64,000 nt of DNA from Proteles cristata cristata. Lineage: Eukaryota > Chordata > Mammalia > Carnivora > Hyaenidae. The notes beneath the pieces were generated by a model. That model ran no database searches. It saw only the letters and a program-made list of their open reading frames with translations, and was not told the DNA's origin. Where the stretch lies: NCBI GenBank assembly GCA_017311185.1, contig JAESUZ010000476.1, positions 216,856 to 280,855 on the forward strand. The letters are read 5' to 3'. Below, in pieces: positions 51,253 through 62,524 of this stretch. Position 1 is the first letter of the stretch. Each line of letters begins with the position of its first letter. Position numbers and translations under genes: made by a program.

Positions 51253-51471
51253 GGGGCGCCTGGGTGGCTTAGTCGGTTAAGCGTCCTACTTTCGCTTGGG
51301 TCATGATCTCGTGGTTCATGGGTTTGAGCCCCACGTCGGGCTCTGTGCTGACTGCCAGCTCGAAGCCTGGAGCCTGTTTCCGAGTCTGTGTCTCCCTCTC
51401 TCTCTGACCCTCCCCTGCTCACGCTGTCTCTCTCTCTCCTAGAAATAAATAAAAAAATATTAAAAAAAAAA
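51253..51471 (+). mobile_element. Young feliform SINE in FGF10 intron 1
   Basis: Head GGGGCGCCTGGGTGGCTTAG, TTTCGCTTGGGTCATGATCT, GACTGCCAGCTCGAAGCCTG and a CTCCTAGAAATAAATAAAA tail. Target duplication CATATTAGAA at 51243-51252 and 51472-51481. Antisense to FGF10. Confidence 0.95.
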
Positions 51472-52159
51472 CATATTAGAAAAAGCCAATATTTAGCAAA
51501 TTCATGTACGTAAATAATAGCAATCTGTAAAGTTTATTCTGGAGTATATTTAACATCCTAAATAATAAAGTTTGATTATTGGCATTACAAGTGATTATGA
51601 CATAAGTCAGCTCTTGTTAGTGAAAAAATTCTACCTAAGAATGCAACATCACCATGGTAATGGGGAAGATTTTGCAAATTGATAAAGTCCAAATGGAAAT
51701 AACATACAAGTCACGATTTTCATGTAAATCATCTTTTCTTTTAACTTGCCAAGGCATGAGTTATGTTTTGATGAATCATTGACTAGTTAATCTGCAAAGG
51801 GCCATTCACAAGTTTCTTTCCCAGCTTATGCTTTTTATCCTTCTCCAGAAGAGAAGGATTTGACTGATTTTCTCCCCAGCAATCATGTTGGACCAAGAAT
51901 ACTTCTCTTTTTGGGCAGTTAGAATAAACAAGCTATTGGCCATCATGGTAACTTTCTCCTTAAACATTTTTTCATGGACACAACAGGAGAAAATAAGTAA
52001 AAGGCAAGTAAAACTTTAATAAAATTGATAAAGACAAGGGGAAAACTAGATATAAAAAATAAATGCAAATTTCCATATTCTCTCCTAAATAAACAGAACA
52101 TGAATATGTTAAGGAATCCTAGAGATTATTTTTGGCTAACATCTATTAAGCAACACTGT

Positions 52160-52510
52160 GTAGGATTTATGTTAGCTCTTAGAATGGAGGATGCAAAGAC
52201 AAGCAAGCGCAGTCTTTACCATCAAGGAGTTTTAAAACTTGGTAGAAAAAGGACACAAATAATTCAAGTAATTACAAACAAAATATTTTAAGTGCTATAT
52301 CAGAAAGAAAATACATCATCATGGTTTTAAATAATAAAATTGTTGTCCTGAAAAAGATGGTTGATGTTTGGGGTGAACCTTTCAGAGGTAGTATTTTAGT
52401 AGGTGAGAATTTGAAAGGTTGAGGGGAATAGTCTGTGTGGAGAAAAGTGAGTAACTAAAGAAACACATGGCAGAGGGAGAAGGAGTCAGTGTGTATTTGA
52501 ACTATGGTTG
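52160..52510. other. Possible ancient repeat, family not assigned
   Basis: GCTCTTAGAATGGAGGATGC, AAAGACAAGCAAGCGCAGTC and TTACCATCAAGGAGTTTTAA, then AAGTGCTATATCAGAAAG, match the order of the unassigned repeat at 27370-27780. An 88-aa open frame at 52025-52291 overlaps it and has no recognisable domain. Confidence 0.4.
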
Positions 52511-53215
52511 GCTCTCCCCACCATTTTTACTTTGTGGGGACCACTCTCGATAAAAGTATAGACTGTATTTTATTTGAGTAGCAGTGGTGCTTTCCTGGGT
52601 AAGGAATGTATTTTTCAAAAACTTTGTTATGAAACTTGGAAGTAGCTCCATAAATGTCAGAGTCTCACGAATTCAGGATCTGTCACATCTGTTATTTCAC
52701 TCTGAATAGGACATACATACATAGTTCATAATATGTGCTCAATATATTTTTATTGAATGAATGATAATGAATCAATTAGTGGGCAGTCCAGCAACTAGCT
52801 GAGTAAAGGAAAACTCAGTATTCATTAAACACAAATTTTTTTTCTTTTGATAGCAAAGTCAAATTTGTAAATCCTTGAGATAAATTAAGAACTCTACATC
52901 CAAATAAAATAAAAATGAAAAAGGAAATGCCAAAATGTGTATACTTCAAAGGAAAAGTCAGTGGATTATAAAATATAAGTATTTGCTATTTATAGGCAAT
53001 TATTACAAATCTGAAACTCCTTTAAATTTTCTTAATAATATATGTATGGCTCTTCTAATCTTCATTATTAACATTGTGAGAAAAGGAGTGTCAAACACGG
53101 ATCAGAAAGGCTATCTAGAACATGAGGTTTCAAGGAAGCTTTCTTGATTAAGAAAAGCACCATTTGGGGTAAGTTGAATTGAACGACAGGAATAGCACAA
53201 AAATCAAGAACTAAT

Positions 53216-53350
53216 ACAGAATGACTGTCATGTATCATATACTTTTAATATTCATATCTCAGTCTCACAAAATATATCAGCTAAGCATTATGTTCTGTAC
53301 ATGCTGAAACTGGACTTTGGGGAAATTAAATCAATTGGTGAGTACGCACT
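53216..53350 (-). mobile_element. MIR fragment
   Basis: Reverse MIR: ATATTCATATCTCAGTCTCA, AGCATTATGTTCTGTACATG, CTGAAACTGGACTTTGGGGA. Weak. Confidence 0.45.
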
Positions 53351-53583
53351 CACCTGGGGGAGGGTAGGTTCAGTGTTTTGTATTCAGGGCCCACTTTTTT
53401 CCCGCTAAATCAGGTTTTGTTGAGTAAAGTTGAAAATAGCAAAACAAAAAAGGCAGTCATAAAGACTGTTTTACCTGTTTTGAATACTTTTCTCCATATT
53501 CTAGCACACTCTTGATTTTTAGATTTCAAAAGTATTTTAGAGAAGCATACCAATTAGTTAACACAAAGAGATTAATTTTTTTT

Positions 53584-53870
53584 AATATTTCATACTTTTA
53601 TTATTTTTAACTGTGATGAAATGTACTCCACATAAAATTTACATTTTTAACCATTTTTAAGTGTACAGTTCAACAGTGTTAAGCATAGTTACACTGTTAG
53701 GCAGTCAGTCTCCTGAACACTGTTCATCTTGCAAAACTGAGATTTGTAACCATTAAACAAGTCCCTTTCCTCCCCACTCCCTCCCTCCAGCCCCTGGCAG
53801 CCACCATTCTACTTTCTGCCTCTATGAATTTGATTGTTCTCATATAAGTGAAATCATATAGAATTTGTCT
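53584..53870 (-). mobile_element. Old L1 3' end inside the transduced segment
   Basis: Reverse-sense old L1 3' sequence: AACCATTTTTAAGTGTACAG, TTCATCTTGCAAAACTGAGA, CCATTAAACAAGTCCC, TGGCAGCCACCATTCTACTT and CTCATATAAGTGAAATCATA. An AATAAA at 53602-53597 on the minus strand lies 13 nt before the terminal A-run. It appears to have been carried along as downstream sequence of the younger L1. Confidence 0.75.
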
Positions 53871-53882
53871 TTTTTTTTTTTT

Positions 53883-54018
53883 AGGGTTATATCGATTTGT
53901 ATTTATTCATCAAGAGAACAAAATAAAAAGGTTTACACCAAAGTTTCTTCAAATAAACTTGGAGAAGGAATTATTACATCAAGGGTAGAAAATGCTTATT
54001 TTTTTTTCTTTTAATGGA
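53883..54018 (-). other. Unidentified segment with own poly(A) signal and A-tail
   Basis: On the minus strand this ends AATAAA (53907-53902), 18 nt, then about 12 A (53882-53871). It looks like the 3' end of a polyadenylated RNA or a source-locus flank. I do not recognise it. Confidence 0.55.
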
Positions 54019-56039
54019 TTTTTCTTTTTCTTTTTTTTTTTTTTTTTACAAATAGTTTATTGTCAAATTAGTTTCCACATAAGACAGGAAACTATCAAAA
54101 CCCTAGAGGAGAAAGCAGGAAACAGCCTCCTTGACCTCCACCGCAGCAACTTCTTACTTGACACATCCCCAAAAGCAAGGGAATCAAGAGAAAAAATAAA
54201 CAACTGGGACCTCATCAAGATCAAAAGCTTCTGCACGGCAAAGGAAACAACCCACAAAACTAATAGGCAACCGACGGAATGGGAAAAGATAGTTGCAAAT
54301 GACATATCAGATAAAGGGTTGATATCCAGAATCTACAAGGAACTCACCAAACTACACGCCCGAAAAACAAACAACCCAGTGAAGAAATGGGCAGAAGATA
54401 TGAACAGACACTTCTCCAGAGGACATCCAGATGGCCAAGAGACACATGAAACGATGCTCAGCATCCGTCTTCATCAGGGAAATACAAATCAAAACGACAC
54501 TGAGATACCACCTCACGCGAGTCAGAGTGGCTAAAATGAGCAAATCAGAGAACTCTAGATGCTGGCGAGGATGCGGAGAAACGGGCACCCTCCTACACTG
54601 TTGGGAATGTAAACTGGTGCAGCCCCATCTGGAAAACAGTGTGGAGATTCCTCAGGAAACTAACAATAGAACTCCCCTATGACCCAGCAATAGCACTGCT
54701 AGGAATTTACCCAAGGGATACAGAAATACTGATGCATAGGAGCACATGGACCCCAATGTTCATAGCAGCACTCTCCACAATAGCTAAAACATGGAAAGAG
54801 CCTAAGTGCCCATCAACGGACGAATGGATCAAGATGATATGGTTTATCTATACCATGGAATACTACATGACAATGAGAAACAATGAAATCTGGCCATGTG
54901 TAGCAACATGGATGGACCTTGAGGGTGTTATGCTGAGCTAAATAAGTCAGGCAGAGAAGGACAAATATCATATGTGTGCACGTATAGGAGGATTAGGAGG
55001 AACTTGACTGAGGAACAAGGGGGAGAAGAAGGGCGGAAATGGTGGGGGAAAGGGAGAGAGGCAAACCATGAGAGACTCTTGAATGCTGACAAAAACTGAG
55101 GACTGATGGATGTGGGGGGGAGGGGAGGATGGGCATAGAGGAGGACACTTATGGGGATGAGCACTGAGTGGTGCTCTTTATGTGGAAAGAGATTAATTTT
55201 TATATAGGCGAATTTTCTGGATAATTAAAGTTTTATAGCTTCTTAGACTTTATTTATTAAAAAAATAATTGGCATCTTTATCTTCAAGGTCATTTACTTT
55301 CTTGTTCAAATATGGAGATTACTAACCAAATTTAATGTTTTTCTTGATGACATTATCTGTAATGACTTTCTCTGCTGTGAAACTAGAATGCTCTAAGGAG
55401 CTTTTGAGTAACTCCATTAAAATAAGCTGATAAATTAATATCAGGTCTGGTTAGAATTGAGTTAAAATTATGGGCAGGATTTGATGGTATTGCTTTTCTG
55501 AATACAGGATGAGATTTTGTGTAGAAATCCTAGAATCTCTTTTTGATACATTATTTCTTACACTCCAGAAAGTGAAGTTCTATACAAATGTGTAAAATTC
55601 TAGTGAAACATGATTTTATTTAGGTCTATATTTAGAACAAATTATGTTAGTTTTATCTTCCGTATTTATGATAAAACATATAATTTTTCTATGTTATAAA
55701 AATTGTGATAATTTGCAAACAATCCAATGGGGTATAATTTTGCTTCATAATCACCAGTGTTGCAAAAATTATACAGCAATTATTATTTCAGCTGGTAGTT
55801 CATTTACACTCTTGAATTTCTTGAACACATGATTCCACTCATGGTTTTTGACAGTGAAATGCTACATTACATTGAGGAATTCCAATAGATTCTATAGGTT
55901 CATAAGATTATGTCCAGAAAAAATACATAGTGTTTTTCAAAACTAAATAATTTCCATCATAATAATTAAAAATATTTCAAATAATGTTTTTATTTCTCTT
56001 TAATGTTAAAGTTATTTTAATTAAAGCCTCAACACATTA

Positions 56040-56500
56040 TGTGACTGCTGAACCTTTACACAGCACAAAGGATCGTCCCTGAACTCTTTGAAAAAAGACT
56101 TGACCACACTTCAGCCTGCCTTCCCCCTGTAGTAGGCCTTGTCCCTAAAGGCGACCTCAGGTTTCCATGCTAAGTCTTTATTTAAGGAAATGCAGTGCTC
56201 TCCAGCTGCAATTATACATTGTCCCAATCTACCTTCCCAAACTATTTTCAGTAATTCCTCACTTATTCCTTTTCATAATTTTTCATTTCCATAGACTCTC
56301 AACTCTTTTTTTCTCACCTTTCCCACTTATCCATAATCCTTTGTTCTCCCTTAGAAACCTCAACTGTCTTTGGCTTAGCTGGAGTTGAGCTCAGTTAATA
56401 TTGTAGTCTCTCTCCCTTACTACAGTAGTGTGAATAAAATCTGTCTTATCACCTTTTAACAAGCATCTGATGCTGTTTGTTTACTTGACAATTACATGAG
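56040..56500 (+). mobile_element. Possible solitary LTR of an endogenous retrovirus
   Basis: Starts near TGTGACTGCTGAACC, is pyrimidine-rich in the middle, and ends with GTGTGAATAAAATCTGTCTT, ATCACCTTTTAACAAGCATC and TGATGCTGTTTGTTTACTTG. This order (AATAAA, then CTGTCTTATCACC, then a short R-U5) is LTR-like, of the kind seen in class I elements. No gag, pol or env sequence is attached. The 73-aa open frame at 56167-56388 is not credible. Confidence 0.4.
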
Positions 56501-57069
56501 CTCAAAAAATTTCACAAAACTTATGAGTAGAAAACTGTTACCAAATTCATGGGTAGCATATACCTGCAAAATAGTCTGTTAGTAGTGAATGCCAAAAGGA
56601 AGAAGAGAATGTGTTTTTGAAGACCGAGAAAGGAGAGCACATAGCTGAGGAATATCATAACTGTGTTAATAGCTCTTAGCTTAAGTAGCCCTGTTTGGAA
56701 TTGAATACTTACTCAATTCAATAATATCAGAAAGTACATCTAGCCTCTAGCTTAACTGTCTTGAAAGAATGTCAAAGTGTTCCTAATTGCTATATATTGA
56801 GAGTAATTGGACAGCAACATTTATGATACTAATTTTATTTTTTGTATGCCTATTTATATTCCCATTTCATTTCTTTCCACCCTGCCCCCCATCATCTGCC
56901 TGTCTGTCTCTCAATCATACACACAGACACACACACAAAATGAAGCAGCTAGTAATTTCAGACACATATACACACAAAATTTTAAAGTGAACATCACAGT
57001 CTTATTTTACATGATGAAATTAATGAAAGAGTTTAAGCACAAAGAGGGAAATAGCTCTAAAAGAGCAGA

Positions 57070-57240
57070 AGAACTTGGCTTAACATCTATATGTTACCAG
57101 CTATGTGACCTTGAATAAGTCATTTATAATTCTGGAGTCTTAGTTTCCTCATTTGCAAATTGGAGCTAATTGTGTACAGCTCATAGGATTGCATAGAATC
57201 TGGAGAAGTGGGTATGGAATAGGTATTTACTGTCTGCTAA
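57070..57240 (+). mobile_element. MIR element
   Basis: Plus-sense MIR: TGTTACCAGCTATGTGACCT, TGAATAAGTCATTTATAATT, AGTCTTAGTTTCCTCATTTG, CTCATAGGATTGCATAGAAT. Confidence 0.8.
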
Positions 57241-57265
57241 AGTTGGCTCATTTTCTATATAAGTA

Positions 57266-57425
57266 GTTCCCAAACTTAAGCATGCATCAGAATTATCTGG
57301 AAGGTTTGTTTAAACACAGATTGCTGGGCTTTTTATTTAGTAGATCTGGGTAAGCACCAGAGTATTTGAAATTTTAGCCATTTTCCAGGAATGCTGATTC
57401 TGCTGGTCCAAGGACCACACACTGT
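57266..57425 (+). mobile_element. MER5A-type element
   Basis: GTAGTTCCCAAACTTAAGCA, TGCATCAGAATTATCTGGAA, ACACAGATTGCTGGGC, TTTCCAGGAATGCTGATTCT and GGTCCAAGGACCACACACTG follow the MER5A plus-strand order, nearly end to end. Confidence 0.75.
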
Positions 57426-57601
57426 TCTATACACTACAGTTCAGAAATGGAGCAGATATTTTATGTAAAAAAGCATTGACAGAAACAGAGAAGTAGAACC
57501 ACAAACAGGAATAGACACACATAATGGTAGCAGCCTAACCTCAATGAAAAAATTTTAAAGAATGTGGAAAGAAGTACTAGGTTTTTCTTTTGTGTATTTT
57601 T

Positions 57602-57771
57602 TAAATGTTTATTTATGTATGTTTTTTGAAAGAGAATGAGAGAGAGAGAGAGACTGAGTCTGAGTCTGAGTGTGGAGCCAGATACAGGGCTTGATCTTAT
57701 GACCCTGGGATCATGACCTGAGCCAGAATCAAGAGTCCAACACTCAGCCAACTGAATTACCCAAGTGCCCC
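57602..57771 (-). mobile_element. Older feliform SINE in FGF10 intron 1
   Basis: Minus orientation: AATGTTTATTTATG tail, GAGAGAGAGAGAG, GATCATGACCTGAGCCAGAA, AATTACCCAAGTGCCCC. 16-bp duplication TCTTTTGTGTATTTTT at 57586-57601 and TCTTCTGTGTATTTTT at 57772-57787, one mismatch. A 138-aa minus open frame over this region is SINE-derived. Confidence 0.92.
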
Positions 57772-59226
57772 TCTTCTGTGTATTTTTGATAGGTGTGGGA
57801 CTCAACATCTGCATAACTAACCATGTGGACTTGGAATTTGTGTACAAATATACCTTATTGTTGTCTATAGGCAACATTTCTTAGAGATCTGCAAGAAGAT
57901 TATCATAATCTCTTTTTTCTTCCCCTAAATAAAAATGTTGGCTGAAACTTAAGTGCCTTCAGTTACTCCTTTAAGTATTTTACATGCATTTTCATAGAAC
58001 TAATTGTGTCAACAGCCTAAAAATTAAGGGACCATATGACCTCTTATTGTTATACTAATGGCCAAGAAATTGCTACAAATCAGTAGACATTCACTTGATC
58101 TGTTATCCTCCACCCAGAGTTAAAGGCATATACTTGCTCTGGAGTGATCTCACCTTCTTTAAAAAGAGGACACCAGAGTGGGCTAATCATTAGTCTCATT
58201 CTGGTCCACCTTGTACTATTTTAGACTCTAGATGCCCTTTCAGCATAAGGCAAATGATTTAGTTTCTTTATCATCCATAGTTCTTTGAGATACCCTGACA
58301 TGCATTCAGAACTCTAGACAGAAACAGGACCTACGTTAGCAGAAAATTCTCTATATAAATATGAAGATACATATTTTTCTTAATTTGTTAAAGACCAGAG
58401 CGACCTTTTCAACTGGTGCCTCAAGGACAAATATAGTCATTAGCTTGGCGTTATTGATGAACACAATGGCAAATTCTAAATCATTTCTCAATTTAAGGCT
58501 ATATTCAATTGGCCTGTATTATAGTTCAGCCATTGTCATTGACCTACCATTAAAAGTACCAGAAACTAACAACACAATTTTAGGGACAGTATTCCCAGTT
58601 GTAAATTCATTGTTAAAGTGTGTTTAAGATTAATTTTCTGTTGCATTTTTAACTGCAAATGAAATGTGACCCTGGAGTGTTCCCTGTTGATCATCAGTCA
58701 ACAAATAGTTGCAGGTGGTCATTTAAAATCTCTTCACGGCACTGGGCTAGATCAATAGATTTGTTAAATGCAGCAATTTCCCTTTTTTATTTCTTTCTCC
58801 AGAGACTGCTTTTTGTCCATTTAACTTGATTGAATTATGTCAGGATATAATTATTTATCAACATTTTAGTAGGGCCATGTTTTTAAACATTACCTTCTAT
58901 GTTCTTAGGCTATATTCACAATGAAATATAGATTAAATGTTTCTAAGGATGAGAGTTTATTTCGGATTTTTGATAATTGTCCATAGGAAATGTTGAAATA
59001 AATTTAATTAACTTGCAAAATGAGAAAATATTATATGGTTTACTTTGCATGAAATAAAGACTTAGAAAAGTTTGTGTGCCCCAAGAAATGGGAATTATTC
59101 CCCCACTCCCAACCACCACTAATCTGAAAACAAACAAACAGGTAAACAAACTGGAATACTTACATGTTTGAGTAATTTGCTATTATTTACCCAGGATAAT
59201 TTACATTGGATTCCATTTTACGATGG

Positions 59227-59276
59227 AATTTTCTACAAAATGGCATAAATGCCAATTTTCTACAAAATGGTATAAA
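59227..59276. repeat. Short tandem repeat, two 27-bp units
   Basis: AATTTTCTACAAAATGGCATAA and AATTTTCTACAAAATGGTATAA style blocks of 23 bp recur with a 27-bp period (59227-59249 and 59254-59276), one difference. Confidence 0.85.
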
Positions 59277-60059
59277 ACAGAAGAGTTTAGAAAAGGAGGC
59301 TGAAGCTACCCTTAGAAAAGTCCAGTACAGTTCATCTGAATGGTAATAAGGCCATGAGTAAGGCTGAGAGTAGTTACTAAAAATATTTCTTCCTAAAAAA
59401 TAAACATTTCTGTATCAGAAAATGTATTTGTCTATAAAGTTTTATAAAGCTATTTATAGTTTTGCTTTTTTTCCTCCATTTTTTTTAGTAAAACCAATTT
59501 TTCAGGAAAATTTTTAGAGAATTAGAAATCCTAGTTTCTTGCCACCACTTTGGCCCTATTCTTATTATTCCTCTTGCATTTCACATTCGGGGGGAAATCC
59601 TGAAAGAATCCTATTGTGGCTTGTGTCTCCTCACCTGAGCCTTGAATAGAAGGAAAGTGTGCTATTCTCTAGGAAGAGTTTTAAATACTAACCATGTAAA
59701 AAAGAAGGAATATTCACTGCAATGTTTTTGCTGTTGGAACACTCTATAGAGAATACAAAATAGTACTAGAAATTTGTTATATTCTAGTAAGAGTCCACTA
59801 ACTTTCTAAATTATTGGTAGGAATGTCAGTTGTATTACTCCCTCCCCTCAAAAAAGCTAAGTCATTATAGATTATTTTGAGAAATGTACTGTGTTCAATC
59901 AGAACTTCTAATTAGTCTAATTTAAAGCACAGATTTTAAAGCCCCCAAATCAACCAAAATTACTAAATAAGAATAGTATCATTTTTAATTAGTGATAAAA
60001 ATTTAGATCATTTAAGGCTTAAGAAAAAGTTAAGTTTTAGCAAATTATAGAGTGAGAGA

Positions 60060-60230
60060 AGAGTTTGACAAAATTTAACAATTGTCTGGTTCATCTCTGA
60101 CTCTCTTGTATAGTAGATGGCACTAGGAGACCCAAGGACACTAAGGGACTTACCAAGCACCTCTAGAAGATTACTTAGGACCGAAATAGTCCATATTCTT
60201 TCTACTACACCATGAGGCTTCTATAAACAT
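60060..60230 (-). mobile_element. MIR fragment (diverged)
   Basis: GACACTAAGGGACTTACCAA and GATTACTTAGGACCGAAATAG, then TCTTTCTACTACACCATGAG, fit a decayed reverse MIR. Confidence 0.4.
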
Positions 60231-60707
60231 TTACAAACTATTGGCAGCCAGGCAAAAATGTTATATCTACTTAATGTTTTATAGACCAATTTATCTTGTT
60301 CATTACTCAGAAATAATTCATTCTAGTTGATCTCAACCACAGCATTTTATCTACCAAAGAAGAAAAACTTAAAAGCCCCCCCCCAAAAAAAAAGGGGTTA
60401 GAGAAATTACTTCATGGCATATTTCACTAAATGATCACCATGTCAGTATAAATACTTACCCTAAAGACATTCCTACAAAATGTCTACTACTACTCAGGTT
60501 TTTATGTATTTCTTTAATACAATGAAATATAATATAGACTATCTTTTCTCCTCAATTTAATGAAAAGTATAAAATGGGTCAGTAGAGCACATCTTGGTGT
60601 TGGGTTTCTGGCAAGAAAAAGTCTTACTTGATGCATTAATGTGTTCACAAATTAGCTAAGCATGAACAGCCATAAGTGGTTTAAAATAATGTAGACCAAG
60701 TTTTAGG

Positions 60708-60802
60708 ATTCAAGTTCAGACTCATTTTGAATGTGAATGTTGATGCTGACCTTCTAGCATAACAACATGGGAAAAGCAACATGGGTGAGGAGGAGATGTT
60801 CT
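60708..60802 (+). repeat. Left copy of a ~90-bp direct repeat
   Basis: 95 bp from ATTCAAGTTCAGACTC to GAGGAGATGTTCT. Matches 61776-61863 at roughly 80% identity with a 7-bp length difference. The two copies bracket the nested SINE/L1. Confidence 0.9.
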
Positions 60803-61772
60803 TTTTTGTTTTTTAAGTTTATTTATTTATTTTGAGAGACAGGGGTGGGGGGGCAGAGAGAGAGAGGGAGAGAGACAATCACCAGCAGGTTTCCATTTCA
60901 TGAACCATGATCATGACCTGAGCCAAAATCAAGAGGTGAACTCTTGGACATCCAGATGGCCAGTAGGCACATGAAACGATGATCAGCGTCACTCATCATC
61001 AGGGAAATACAAATCAGAACCACACTGAGTTACCACCTCATGCCGGTCAGAGTGGCTAAAATGAACACATCAGGAGACTATAGATGCTGGCGAGGATGTG
61101 GAGAAACGGGCACCCTCCTACACTGTTGGTGTGAATGTTAACTGGTGCAGCCACTCTGGAAAACAGTGTGGAGATCCCTCAAAAAATTAACAATACAGTT
61201 ACCCAATATCCAGCACTAGCACTGCTGGGAATTTACCCAAGGGATACAGGAGTGCTGATGCATAGGGGCACATGTACCCCAATGTGCATAGCAGCACTCT
61301 CAACAATAGCTAAATCATTTGTCCATCAACTGACGAATGGATCAAGAAGATGTGGTTTATCTATACAATGGAATACTACATGGCAATGAGAAAGAACGAA
61401 ATCTGGCCATTTGTAGCAACGTGGATGGAACTGGAGGGTATTATGCTGAGCGAAATAAGCCAGGCAGAGGAAGACAGCTACCTTATATTTTCACTTGTAA
61501 GTGGATCAGGAGAAACTTAACAGAGGACAATGGGGGAGGAGAAGGGGAAAAATAGTTGGGGAAAGGGATGGAGGCAAACCATGAGAGTCTCTTGAATACT
61601 GAGTTCAAATTGAGGGCTGATGGAGGTGAGAGAGAGGGGAAGGGGGGTGATGGGCATGGAGGAGGGCACTTACTGGGATGAGCACTGGGTGTTATATGGA
61701 AACCAACTTGAAAATAAACTATGAAAAAAAAAAAGAGTTGGACTCTTTACCCATTGAGACACCAGGTGCCCC
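60803..61772 (-). mobile_element. Feliform SINE split by an L1
   Basis: Tail end at 60803-60840 (TTTTTTGTTTTTTAAGTTTA), GA-rich stretch, GATCATGACCTGAGCC and AAAATCAAGAGGTGAACTCTT up to 60945. It resumes at 61733-61772 with GAGTTGGACTCTTTACCCAT, GAGACACCAGGTGCCCC. Minus orientation, same sense as FGF10. Confidence 0.9.
60946..61732 (+). mobile_element. 5'-truncated L1 nested in a SINE
   Basis: Plus-sense ORF2 C-terminus and 3' UTR ending ACTATGAAAAAAAAAAA. Translated pieces include [20 protein letters not shown] frame-shifted runs and, in frame, ALLGIYPRDTGVLMHRGTCT and PMCIAALSTIAKS. Compared with the 54.7-kb copy it lacks a short segment after SIAK/STIAK. 15-bp duplication AAGAGGTGAACTCTT (60931-60945) and AAGAGTTGGACTCTT (61733-61747), 13 of 15 matching. 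Confidence 0.92.
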
Positions 61773-61775
61773 AGA

Positions 61776-61863
61776 ATTCAATTTCAGGCCCACTTTGAAC
61801 ATGAATGTCTTTCCTGACATTCTAGCATAGGGAAAAGCAACATGGGCTAGGAGATGATGTTCT
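61776..61863 (+). repeat. Right copy of a ~90-bp direct repeat
   Basis: 88 bp from ATTCAATTTCAGGCCC to GAGATGATGTTCT; partner of 60708-60802. The shared blocks include TTCTAGCAT and GGGAAAAGCAACATGGG. Confidence 0.9.
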
Positions 61864-62301
61864 AAGAACAGATACTGTTACCTTAACTACATGTAGGATT
61901 GGTCGGGGGTAGAGAATATTATTCCTTCTTTAGTGAAATGCAAATAAGGATTGATAATAGAACCCAACACATATCCTTTATTGCTTTTGGCAATTATACA
62001 TGAGAAATGGAGTGCTATGTATGGTTTTTAAACTCTCCTCTTGAGTATTTTTGTTGTCCTCATCATATCTTCATTTAATACCTATCTATAAAGAAAATAT
62101 TAGATAAGAAGAATTCTACTTGACACATTATATCTGTTTCCCCATGGGGGATGATGACCGAGAGCTATCTCAATATCATATCTTATTTAAAAACCAATGC
62201 TTAATTTGGTTTAAAATAGTATGTTCTTGAGAAAGTGCACATATCCCTTAAGAGAAAACATTATCTCTGTGATTCAGATTTGAATTTAAAAACTGATGGA
62301 T

Positions 62302-62524
62302 GGGGCGCCTGGGTGGCTCAGTCGGTTAAGCATCCGACTTCGGCTCAGGTCATGATCTCATGGTTCATGGGTGCAAGCCCTGCATTGGGCTCTGTGCTGA
62401 CAGCTAGCTCAGAGCCTGGAGCCTGTTTCAGATTCTGTTTCTCCCTCTCTCTCTGACCCTCTCCTGCTCAAGCTCTCTCTCTCTCTCAGAGATAAATAAA
62501 AACATTTTTAAAATTTTTAAAAAG
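62302..62524 (+). mobile_element. Feliform SINE in FGF10 intron 1
   Basis: Head GGGGCGCCTGGGTGGCTCAG, TCCGACTTCGGCTCAGGTCA, GAGATAAATAAAAAC tail. Perfect 11-bp duplication AACTGATGGAT at 62291-62301 and 62525-62535. Antisense to FGF10. Confidence 0.95.

Larger units (their letters stand above)
53565..55201 (-). mobile_element. L1 insertion with 5' inversion and probable 3' transduction
   Basis: A perfect 16-bp duplication AAAGAGATTAATTTTT bounds the unit (53565-53580 and 55186-55201). Reading the minus strand, the L1 3' end is short (54082-54048) followed by an A-tail (54047-54019). The rest of the L1 (54085-55185) is inverted and reads in plus: ORF2 C-terminal coding ([40 protein letters not shown]) with at least two frameshifts, then the 3' UTR. 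The inverted part stops at TTATGTGGAAA, exactly where the 3' part begins, the signature of twin priming. Between the L1 A-tail and the left duplication lies about 440 bp of extra sequence with two further AATAAA-plus-A-tail units, read as 3'-transduced DNA. Confidence 0.88.

Noticed and set aside
53992..54534. 180-aa open frame, the longest in the window
   Set aside because: It begins in a poly(T) run and reads into the inverted L1 ORF2; part follows the L1 endonuclease-RT C-terminal region, then shifts frame. Not a gene.
57461..57877. 138-aa minus-strand open frame
   Set aside because: Central part is SINE sequence (head read as WVIQLAECWTLDSGSGHDPR) with a CT-run Leu/Ser stretch.
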